Below, piece by piece: positions 34,317 to 42,041 of a stretch of 64,000 bases of DNA. The notes beneath the pieces were generated by a model. It saw only the letters and a program-made list of their open reading frames with translations. It did no database searches and had not been told where the DNA came from. A program made the translations under genes and the position numbers. The first letter of the stretch is position 1. Each line of letters begins with the position of its first letter. The stretch comes from DCFW01 sp963790715 (GTDB lineage: Bacteria > Bacteroidota > Bacteroidia > Bacteroidales > Bacteroidaceae): NCBI GenBank assembly GCA_963790715.1, contig CAWBPN010000011.1, forward strand, positions 62,001-126,000. Reading direction: 5' to 3'.

Positions 34317-35006
34317 ATGTCTTGTATTTTACATATTGAAACGTCGACCAACGTATGTTCGGTTGCAGTAACTGAAAAGAACCACGTAATTTTTAATAAA
34401 GAAGACTTAAAAGGCCCATCTCATAATGTATCTCTGGGCAGTTACGTTGATGAAGCAATGTCATTTGCCGAGAATCATGCAATACCGATAGATGCGGTAG
34501 CTGTAAGTTGCGGGCCTGGTTCTTTCACAGGATTACGCATAGGAGTATCAATGGCAAAGGGAATCGCATTTGGGCGACATATACCATTATTAGGTATACC
34601 TACATTAAAAATTCTATGCACGCCGGTACTGCTCTATCATGATTTGCCGGACAATGCATTAATATGTCCCTTGTTGGATGCACGCCGAATGGAAGTATAT
34701 GCTGCGATTTTCGACAGAGCTCTTCACGAAATCCGACCTATCAAGGCTGAAATCATTGATGAGAATTCGTACTTGGATATTTTGGAAAAACAACCTGTTT
34801 ACTTTTTTGGCAATGGAGCAAAGAAGTGCAAAGATAAAATAACACATCCCAATGCACACTTCATTGATGATATTTTACCCTTAGCCAAACACATGGGTCC
34901 TTTAGCAGAAATGGCACTAAGAGATGAAGACTTCAAAGATGTTGCTTATTTCGAACCGTTTTATTTGAAAGACTTTATCGCCACAAAACCACGTAAACTT
35001 TTATAA
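34317..35006 (+). CDS. tsaB: tRNA threonylcarbamoyladenosine synthesis protein TsaB
   Basis: 229 residues of the ASKHA fold. The N-terminus ILHIETSTNVCSVAVTEKNHVIF and the VSCGPGSFTGLRIGVSMAKGIAFG motif are diagnostic. TsaB partners TsaD and TsaE to make N6-threonylcarbamoyladenosine at position 37 of ANN-decoding tRNAs. It lacks the metal-binding HxxxH of TsaD, as expected. It starts a compact run of essential genes, 26 bp upstream of the DUF4290 gene. Confidence 0.95.
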   Translation: MSCILHIETSTNVCSVAVTEKNHVIFNKEDLKGPSHNVSLGSYVDEAMSFAENHAIPIDAVAVSCGPGSFTGLRIGVSMAKGIAFGRHIPLLGIPTLKILCTPVLLYHDLPDNALICPLLDARRMEVYAAIFDRALHEIRPIKAEIIDENSYLDILEKQPVYFFGNGAKKCKDKITHPNAHFIDDILPLAKHMGPLAEMALRDEDFKDVAYFEPFYLKDFIATKPRKLL

Positions 35007-35032
35007 ATTATTTATTAAATCAACATTTTCTC

Positions 35033-35665
35033 ATGATATATAATACAAAAAGAAAAGGGCTTCCGATGCCTGAATATGGACGCGCTATTCAAAACATGGT
35101 AGACTATGCTCTAACTATTAAGGATCGCGGCGAACGTCAAAAATGTGCAAACACTATCATTGCCATCATGGGTAATATGTTTCCACAACTAAGAGACATA
35201 CCTGATTTTGAACATAAATTATGGGACAATTTAGCCATAATGTCTGATTTTAAATTGGATATTGATTATCCATACGAAGTTATTAAGAGGAAAACACTAA
35301 CTACAAAGCCTACACCACTACCATATAGTCAACAAGAAATTGAATATCGCCACTATGGAAAAGCTGTTGTAGGAATGCTTCAAAAAGCAGTTGAATTTCC
35401 TGATACGCCGGATAAAGACAGACTTATATATCTCGTAGCCAATCAAATGAAAAAAGACTACAACACATGGAATAAAGATGGTGTAGATGATCAAAAAATA
35501 TTTGATGATATTTTAAACTTGACAAACGGAGCAATTCTTATTACTCCCGACGCCATGAAATTGGAAACGATACCCCCTGTGGTCAATAGCAACAATGTCA
35601 ATAACAACAATGCTAAACGTAAGGGCAAAAACAAGAATCACGCCAAAAGCAATAATAATTATTAA
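35033..35665 (+). CDS. DUF4290 domain-containing protein
   Basis: A 210-residue soluble protein beginning NTKRKGLPMPEYGRAIQNMVDYALTIKDRGERQKCANTIIAIMGNMFPQLRD, which I recognise as the Bacteroidota-specific DUF4290 family. The region up to residue 180 is helical; the last 25 residues are Asn/Lys-rich and disordered (NNVNNNNAKRKGKNKNHAKSNNNY), a likely nucleic-acid-contacting tail. It lies 2 bp before murA. No biochemical function is known to me. Confidence 0.88.
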   Translation: MIYNTKRKGLPMPEYGRAIQNMVDYALTIKDRGERQKCANTIIAIMGNMFPQLRDIPDFEHKLWDNLAIMSDFKLDIDYPYEVIKRKTLTTKPTPLPYSQQEIEYRHYGKAVVGMLQKAVEFPDTPDKDRLIYLVANQMKKDYNTWNKDGVDDQKIFDDILNLTNGAILITPDAMKLETIPPVVNSNNVNNNNAKRKGKNKNHAKSNNNY

Positions 35666-35667
35666 GT

Positions 35668-36978
35668 ATGGCTTCATTCGTAATCGAAGGCGGATATAGC
35701 CTTCACGGAGAAATAGTTCCACAAGGTGCAAAAAACGAAGTATTGGAAATTATCTGTGCCACCCTTCTTACCGATGACACTATTATCGTTCACAATGTAC
35801 CTGATATATTGGATGTGAATAATCTTATTCAATTACTCCGTGACATGGGTATAAAAATTTCAAAGTTAGGCAGTCACGATTATTCATTCCAAACGACAAC
35901 AATAAATTGGTCGTATCTTGAAAGCACTGAATTTATCAAGAAATGCAGCAGCTTACGCGGCTCAATCATGTTGATAGGTCCGATGTTGGGAAGATTTGGA
36001 AAAGCCATAATACCAAAACCGGGCGGTGATAAAATTGGTCGCCGTCGTTTGGATACTCACTTTCTTGGTATCCATAAATTAGGTGCACAGTTCTGCTATA
36101 ATTCCGACTTGCATGCTTACGATATCAAAGGTGATAGCCTGAAAGGTTCGTACATATTACTTGACGAAGCTTCTGTTACAGGAACAGCAAATATCATTAT
36201 GGCAGCCGTAAAAGCAAAAGGCACCACCACTATATATAACGCTGCGTGCGAACCATATATACAACAGCTTTGTAAGATGCTTAACAATATGGGTGCAAAA
36301 ATCAGCGGTATAGCTTCAAACCTGCTTACAATAGAAGGCGTTGAAGAGTTGCACGGTACTGAGCATACCGTTATGCCGGATATGATTGAAGTAGGTAGTT
36401 TCATCGGTTTAGCGGTAATGACGCAAAGTGAATTGACAATAAAGGATGTTTCTATTGATGATTTAGGTATTATACCTGAATCATTTATGCGCATAGGAAT
36501 ACATTTCGAACAACGTGGAAATGACATATATATTCCAAAGCATGAACATTACGAAATAGAATCGTTCATCGACGGTTCCGTTATGACTATAGCCGACGCT
36601 CCATGGCCGGGACTAACGCCGGATTTGTTGAGCATTTTCCTGGTTGTAGCCACACAAGCTAAAGGCAGTGTGCTTATCCATCAAAAGATGTTCGAAAGTC
36701 GTTTATTCTTTGCCGACAGATTAATTGACATGGGGGCAAAAATAATACTTTGCGATCCTCACCGTGCTGTGGTTATAGGTCACGATCACAAAATGAAACT
36801 GCGAGGTGGTAAAATGACAAGTCCGGATATACGCGCAGGTATTGCCCTGTTGATTGCAGCAATGAGCGCCAAAGGTACAAGCCAAATAAATAACATTGAA
36901 CAAATCGACCGGGGATATCAAGATATTGAAAACCGTCTAAATAAATTGGGTGCACATATCACTCGTACAAACTTATGA
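35668..36978 (+). CDS. murA: UDP-N-acetylglucosamine 1-carboxyvinyltransferase
   Basis: The first committed step of peptidoglycan synthesis: transfer of enolpyruvate from phosphoenolpyruvate to UDP-GlcNAc. 436 residues with VPQGAKNEVLEIICATLLT, SLRGSIMLIGPMLGRFGKA, TIYNAACEPYIQQLCKMLNNMGAKI and the closing RGYQDIENRLNKLGA. The active-loop residue that is Cys115 in E. coli (GGC-xIGxRP) is Asp121 here (PGGDKIGRRRLDTH). Cys115 is the covalent target of fosfomycin; enzymes with Asp there stay active and are not alkylated. It overlaps rimM by 4 bp (ATGA). Confidence 0.95.
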   Translation: MASFVIEGGYSLHGEIVPQGAKNEVLEIICATLLTDDTIIVHNVPDILDVNNLIQLLRDMGIKISKLGSHDYSFQTTTINWSYLESTEFIKKCSSLRGSIMLIGPMLGRFGKAIIPKPGGDKIGRRRLDTHFLGIHKLGAQFCYNSDLHAYDIKGDSLKGSYILLDEASVTGTANIIMAAVKAKGTTTIYNAACEPYIQQLCKMLNNMGAKISGIASNLLTIEGVEELHGTEHTVMPDMIEVGSFIGLAVMTQSELTIKDVSIDDLGIIPESFMRIGIHFEQRGNDIYIPKHEHYEIESFIDGSVMTIADAPWPGLTPDLLSIFLVVATQAKGSVLIHQKMFESRLFFADRLIDMGAKIILCDPHRAVVIGHDHKMKLRGGKMTSPDIRAGIALLIAAMSAKGTSQINNIEQIDRGYQDIENRLNKLGAHITRTNL

Positions 36979-37502
36979 TTCGTGAAGAAGAAGTATATCA
37001 AATAGGTTCTTTCGTGAAGCCGCACGGCTTTCACGGTGAATTGTTATTTTCTTTCACAAACGATATTTTCGACCGCGTAGATTGCGATTATATCGTATGC
37101 CGGATAGATGGTATATTGGTACCTTTCTTCATAAAAGAATACAGATTCAAAAGTGATACCACGGCATTATTCACTCTAGAAGGAATTGAGACGGACGAAA
37201 AGGCAAGTTTCCTCACTGACACTCCGGTATTTTTCCCGAAGAAATATATTGATGAATGTGATGACAATGAGGTAACATTAGAATATTTCAAAGGATTTAC
37301 CATTGAGGATAAAAGCGGAAATGTAATTGGTACAATTCAGAACGTAGACGATTCAACTGCCAATATTTTATTCGGAGTTGAGCATAAAGGAAAAGAAATA
37401 TTGGTGCCGGCGCAAGAAGACTTAATCGAAGATGTAAACCATAATACTCATACTATCACCATGTCTTTACCAAAAGGGTTGCTTGAACTATTTAAAGATT
37501 AA
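36975..37502 (+). CDS. rimM: 16S rRNA processing protein RimM
   Basis: 175 residues with two beta domains. EEVYQIGSFVKPHGFHGELLFSFTND is the RimM N-terminal signature and the PRC-barrel C-terminal domain has TIEDKSGNVIGTIQNV and ILVPAQEDLIEDVNHNTHTITMSLPKGLLEL. It assists maturation of the 30S head by binding S19. It is coupled to murA by an ATGA overlap and lies 5 bp before the ABC ATPase gene. Ribosome assembly and cell-wall genes are here on one transcript. Confidence 0.94.
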   Translation: MIREEEVYQIGSFVKPHGFHGELLFSFTNDIFDRVDCDYIVCRIDGILVPFFIKEYRFKSDTTALFTLEGIETDEKASFLTDTPVFFPKKYIDECDDNEVTLEYFKGFTIEDKSGNVIGTIQNVDDSTANILFGVEHKGKEILVPAQEDLIEDVNHNTHTITMSLPKGLLELFKD

Positions 37503-37507
37503 GAACC

Positions 37508-38296
37508 ATGTCATCGCCTGTAATCACAACTTCAGACTTGACAATCGGTTATAGCAATAAGCAAAGCGATGTAACCATACAAAGCAATCTTAATCTCAAA
37601 GCCATGCCGGGCGAGTTCATTTGCCTAATAGGGCCAAACGGTTGCGGTAAATCTACATTACTCCATACTCTTTCTGGATTAATACCACCTCTTTCAGGAA
37701 AAATATTGATAAACAACAATAATATAAGAACCATGCCTCTTCCGGAACGTGCGAAAGAAATGAGTTTCGTGCCTACGGAAGAAATAGATGCACCGTTGAT
37801 GACGGTTAACGAACTTGTATCATTAGGCCGTAGTCCTTATACCGGATGGAAAGGATTACTTCATGAAAAAGATAAGGAAATAATATCACAATCCATCAAC
37901 CAAGTGATGCTTACCGGGTTTGAATCACGCACAATAACTTCACTCTCAGACGGAGAAAAACAGCGAGCATCAATTGCACGAGCTTTTGCACAAGATACAC
38001 CTATTATATTATTGGATGAACCGACAGCACATCTTGATATAAATAATAGGATTGAGATACTTATTTTACTGATTCACTTGGCACACGACATCGGAAAAAC
38101 GGTATTGCTATCAACGCATGAGTTGGAATTGGCAATTGATTTGGCTGATAAAATCTGGTTAATGAATAAAAAAGAAATGCACATTGGTAAGCCGAACGAA
38201 TTAATAGAAAACGGTAACATACAAAATATATTTCACGGAAAATCATATACTTTTGATGCAACAGAACGCAGATTTATTATTAAATACACTCATTAA
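37508..38296 (+). CDS. FecE/BtuD-type ABC transporter ATP-binding protein
   Basis: 262 residues. Walker A is GPNGCGKST, the signature LSDGEKQRASIARA, Walker B ILLDEPTAHLD, and the H-loop STHELE. PFAM-like features of the iron-siderophore/cobalamin group include TIGYSNKQSDV and SLGRSPYTGW. No permease or binding protein lies in the window, so it is an orphan ATPase that must work with subunits encoded elsewhere. It ends the rimM run; a new promoter precedes dxr. Confidence 0.9.
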   Translation: MSSPVITTSDLTIGYSNKQSDVTIQSNLNLKAMPGEFICLIGPNGCGKSTLLHTLSGLIPPLSGKILINNNNIRTMPLPERAKEMSFVPTEEIDAPLMTVNELVSLGRSPYTGWKGLLHEKDKEIISQSINQVMLTGFESRTITSLSDGEKQRASIARAFAQDTPIILLDEPTAHLDINNRIEILILLIHLAHDIGKTVLLSTHELELAIDLADKIWLMNKKEMHIGKPNELIENGNIQNIFHGKSYTFDATERRFIIKYTH

Positions 38297-38342
38297 TTCG
38301 TTAAAATGAATAAACAAAACGGGTAAGCATAATATAATTACG

Positions 38343-38350
38343 TACTTTTG
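38343..38350 (+). promoter_or_regulatory. -7 element of the dxr-rseP-hemW run
   Basis: TACTTTTG, 19 bp upstream of the dxr ATG at 38370. The -33 region is not distinct. Confidence 0.5.
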
Positions 38351-38369
38351 TAACTTACAAAAAAATGAA

Positions 38370-39521
38370 ATGAAAAAGAAACAAATAGCTATATTAGGTT
38401 CTACAGGAAGTATAGGTACACAAGCCTTACAAGTAATAGCCGAACACAGAGATTTGTATGAAGTATATGCTTTAACCGCTAATAATCAAGTAGATTTGCT
38501 CATCAGCCAGGCTCGGACTTTTATGCCTGAGGCTGTCGTCATTGCAAATGAAGACAAATATGCGCAACTTCAAGAGGCTCTTGCCGATTTACCGATAAAG
38601 ACATACGCCGGAAGCGATGCAATTGCTCAAATTGTTGAATCTGGACCGATAGATATCGTATTAACTGCAATGGTTGGATATTCAGGACTAAAACCTACTA
38701 TCAATGCCATTAAGGCAAGAAAAACTATTGCGTTGGCAAATAAAGAAACACTTGTTGTTGCAGGTGACCTCATCAACAGGTTGACACAACAGTTTAAAAC
38801 AGGCATAATACCTGTAGACTCTGAACATTCTGCCGTATACCAATGCTTAACCGGCGAAATAGGAAACAAAATAGAAAAAATAATACTTACAGCTTCAGGT
38901 GGTCCGTTCCGCACTTTTACCAAAAAACAATTAGAAAATGTAACGGCAAAGCAGGCATTAAAACATCCCAATTGGAAAATGGGTGCTAAAATTACTATTG
39001 ACTCCGCCACGATGATTAATAAAGGTTTTGAGATGATCGAAGCCAAATGGTTGTTTGGAGTTAAACCGGAACAGGTTGAAGCAGTTATTCATCCTCAATC
39101 TATTATCCACAGCATGGTACAATTCGAAGATGGAGCAATAAAAGCACAAATGGGAATGCCTGATATGCGATTACCGATACAATATGCCATTTCATATCCA
39201 GATCGTATACACTCGTCATTTGAGCGAATAGACTTCAGCAGAATAAAAGAACTCACGTTTGAGAAGCCTGATAATGAACGTTTCAAGAACTTAGCTCTGG
39301 CAAATGAAGCCATGTTCAAAGGCGGTAACATGCCATGCATAGTAAGTGCGGCCAATGAAATAGTGGTTGATGCTTACTTACACAACCGTATCAGTTTCTT
39401 CGGAATGAGCGATGTTATAGCCAAATCAATGGCTCACATGCCGTTTTTGCCGCACCCGACTTACGAAGATTATGTGCAAACTGATTCCGAAACACGCAAA
39501 TATGCAAACAGTATAATTTAA
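38370..39521 (+). CDS. dxr: 1-deoxy-D-xylulose-5-phosphate reductoisomerase
   Basis: 383 residues. NADPH site IAILGSTGSIGTQALQVI, catalytic and metal region ILTASGGPFR and KITIDSATMINKGFEMIEAKWLF, PQSIIHSMVQFEDGAIKAQMGMPDMRLPIQYA. It reduces and rearranges DXP to MEP, committing carbon to the non-mevalonate isoprenoid route that feeds quinones and the undecaprenyl carrier used by MurA-pathway and capsule enzymes. It precedes rseP by 21 bp, a frequent bacterial neighbour. Confidence 0.96.
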   Translation: MKKKQIAILGSTGSIGTQALQVIAEHRDLYEVYALTANNQVDLLISQARTFMPEAVVIANEDKYAQLQEALADLPIKTYAGSDAIAQIVESGPIDIVLTAMVGYSGLKPTINAIKARKTIALANKETLVVAGDLINRLTQQFKTGIIPVDSEHSAVYQCLTGEIGNKIEKIILTASGGPFRTFTKKQLENVTAKQALKHPNWKMGAKITIDSATMINKGFEMIEAKWLFGVKPEQVEAVIHPQSIIHSMVQFEDGAIKAQMGMPDMRLPIQYAISYPDRIHSSFERIDFSRIKELTFEKPDNERFKNLALANEAMFKGGNMPCIVSAANEIVVDAYLHNRISFFGMSDVIAKSMAHMPFLPHPTYEDYVQTDSETRKYANSII

Positions 39522-39542
39522 TAATAAGAAAAGAATTACCCA

Positions 39543-40874
39543 ATGGAAACATTTTTAATTCGCGCCCTTCAATTGATTATGAGCTTAGGTATGCTCGTAT
39601 TGATACATGAGTTCGGTCATTTTATTTTTTCCAAAATATTCAAGGTACGCGTAGATAAGTTTTATATCTTCTTTGATCCCTGGTTTCATTTATTTAGTTT
39701 CAAACCTAAAAATAGTGAAACGGAATATGGTATCGGCTGGCTTCCACTTGGAGGTTACTGCAAAATAGCCGGTATGATTGACGAATCAATGGATGTGGAA
39801 CAGATGAAGCAGCCTGCCCAATCGTGGGAGTTTCGTTCAAAACCTGCTTGGCAAAGACTGATTATCATGTTAGGCGGAGTATTCAACAACTTCATATTGG
39901 CGTTGTTCCTCTATTCACTCATTATCTTCGCGTGGGGTGATCAATACACCATGCCACAAGAAATGAAATATGGAATGCAATTCAGCGAAGTTGGCGTTAA
40001 GGCAGGATTCAAAGATGGAGATATTCTGTTGTCAGCTGACGGTAAGCAACTAACGCGTTTCCCGCAAATGACACGTGAAATAATGAATGCACGTGAAGTT
40101 ACGGTATTACGAAATGGTAAACAAGCGCAAATATATACACCGGATCATCTGATGAATCAATTGATGGCTGCCAAAACATATTTCTGCCGTCCATTGGTAC
40201 CATTCGTCGTCGACAGTGTAATAAAGAACACAGGTATGGCTAGGGCCGGAGTACAAAAAGGAGACAGCATGGTTGCCATAAATGGTGTAGCTACACCATA
40301 TTATAATCAATACAGCGATTACATAACAAAATTACAGAAAAATAAAGGCAACCACAATATCATACTAACCATTTCACATGGTGGAATACGAAAACAGCTA
40401 CATGTTTTATTGGACAGCAAATATTTAGGAGGTGTGACCAATGGCGGTGTAAATAGCTATTGTAAAATACATGACGATCGCTATGGTCTTCTATCCTCAT
40501 TCCCTGCCGGTATAAAATACGGAATACGTACTCTTAAGGGTTACGTAAATGATATGAAATATGTGTTCTCAAAAGAAGGAGCACAAAGTTTAGGCGGATT
40601 CGGAGCTATTGGCAGCATCTTTCCGGGAACATGGGATTGGCAATCATTTTGGAGTATGACAGCCTTTTTGTCCATCATTCTTGCTTTCATGAATATCTTA
40701 CCCATTCCTGCTCTCGATGGCGGTCACGTAATGTTTTTGATATACGAAATGATTACCCGGCGCAAACCAAGTGATAAGTTTATGGAGTATGCACAAGTAA
40801 CCGGTATGATTATTCTGTTCGGTCTCCTTATATGGGCTAATTTTAATGACATATTGCGCTTTCTCATCAAGTAA
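39543..40874 (+). CDS. rseP: RIP zinc metalloprotease RseP
   Basis: 443-residue inner-membrane site-2 protease. Zinc ligands are HEFGH at residues 22-26 in the first membrane segment and the Asp of ALDGGHV near the C-terminus. Two PDZ-like regions lie between (about 125-200 and 220-300), and FNNFILALFLYSLIIF is the central membrane segment. Family members cleave anti-sigma factors or signal peptides within the membrane. It lies between dxr and hemW. Confidence 0.95.
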   Translation: METFLIRALQLIMSLGMLVLIHEFGHFIFSKIFKVRVDKFYIFFDPWFHLFSFKPKNSETEYGIGWLPLGGYCKIAGMIDESMDVEQMKQPAQSWEFRSKPAWQRLIIMLGGVFNNFILALFLYSLIIFAWGDQYTMPQEMKYGMQFSEVGVKAGFKDGDILLSADGKQLTRFPQMTREIMNAREVTVLRNGKQAQIYTPDHLMNQLMAAKTYFCRPLVPFVVDSVIKNTGMARAGVQKGDSMVAINGVATPYYNQYSDYITKLQKNKGNHNIILTISHGGIRKQLHVLLDSKYLGGVTNGGVNSYCKIHDDRYGLLSSFPAGIKYGIRTLKGYVNDMKYVFSKEGAQSLGGFGAIGSIFPGTWDWQSFWSMTAFLSIILAFMNILPIPALDGGHVMFLIYEMITRRKPSDKFMEYAQVTGMIILFGLLIWANFNDILRFLIK

Positions 40875-40910
40875 ACTCAAATAATAATATAAAAAGGCTA
40901 TAAATTATCA

Positions 40911-42041
40911 ATGTCAGGAATATACATTCACATACCATTTTGTAAATCACGGTGTATATATTGTGACTTTTATTCTACGACTCTTCTTAATAAAAGAGAT
41001 GCATACATAAAAGCGCTTTTACTTGAAATAGGTAAACGAAATGACTATTTGAATGATAAAAATATTAATACATTATATTTCGGAGGTGGTACACCATCGT
41101 TACTTGATGAACAACAATTTATATCAATTTTTGAAGCTTTACGCAGTAATTATGATTTGTCAGGAGTAAAAGAATGCACGATTGAAGCAAATCCTGATGA
41201 TTTATCACCGGATTATTTGTCAATGCTCAAAAACATAGGCTTCAACCGCTTGAGCATAGGCATACAGACATTCAATGACGAAATACTGAAAACATTGTAT
41301 CGGCGCAACAACTCAGAACAATCATTGCAGGCTTTAACCGATGCCGGCAATGCCGGATTCGGTAACATAAGCGTTGATTTGATATACGGACTGCCGGGAC
41401 AAACATTCGAGATTTGGCAAAAGGACGTAGAGCAGGCCATAGAAGCAGGAATTACACATATTTCCGCTTACGGTTTGACATTTGAACCGGGCACACGCCT
41501 TCACCTTATGATGGAAAAAGGACAGATTGCAAAACCGAGTGATGAGACATACCTGTCATACTACGATTATTTAATCAACCGATTAAAGAAAGCAGGATTT
41601 ATTCATTATGAGATTTCAAATTTTTGCAAACCCGGTTATTATTCCATACATAACTCCAGTTATTGGAAAAGCATAGAATATATAGGATTCGGTCCTTCAG
41701 CACATTCATATAACGGTAAAGAACGACAATGGAATGATTCTTCGCTAAACAAATATATTAATGCAATATGCAACGATAAGCAATATTTTGAAGCGGAAGA
41801 ACTTGACCGCTCAACACGCTATAACGACTATATAGTCACTGCATTAAGGACTATGTGGGGCATAAACTTGGACATAATAAAAGAAAGATTCGGCAAAGAA
41901 TTCAGCGATTATTGTCTGAAAAATGCCAAACCGCATATTGAAAGAGGTAAACTTAAAAAAGATAAGCAACAATTGAAATTAAGCGAAGACGGTGTGTTTG
42001 TTTCCGATGATATTATGTGCGACTTAATATGGGTGGAATAA
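40911..42041 (+). CDS. hemW: Radical SAM heme chaperone HemW
   Basis: 376 residues. The [4Fe-4S]/SAM motif is C11-KSR-C15-IY-C18 (CxxxCxxC), preceded by YIHIPF. Other marks are LYFGGGTPSLL, IEANPDDL, RLSIGIQTFND, DLIYGLPGQT and the C-terminal HNSSYW, the HNxxY motif that separates HemW from coproporphyrinogen dehydrogenase HemN. HemW delivers heme to respiratory proteins. Its stop overlaps the start of the SNF2-type helicase gene. Confidence 0.93.
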   Translation: MSGIYIHIPFCKSRCIYCDFYSTTLLNKRDAYIKALLLEIGKRNDYLNDKNINTLYFGGGTPSLLDEQQFISIFEALRSNYDLSGVKECTIEANPDDLSPDYLSMLKNIGFNRLSIGIQTFNDEILKTLYRRNNSEQSLQALTDAGNAGFGNISVDLIYGLPGQTFEIWQKDVEQAIEAGITHISAYGLTFEPGTRLHLMMEKGQIAKPSDETYLSYYDYLINRLKKAGFIHYEISNFCKPGYYSIHNSSYWKSIEYIGFGPSAHSYNGKERQWNDSSLNKYINAICNDKQYFEAEELDRSTRYNDYIVTALRTMWGINLDIIKERFGKEFSDYCLKNAKPHIERGKLKKDKQQLKLSEDGVFVSDDIMCDLIWVE

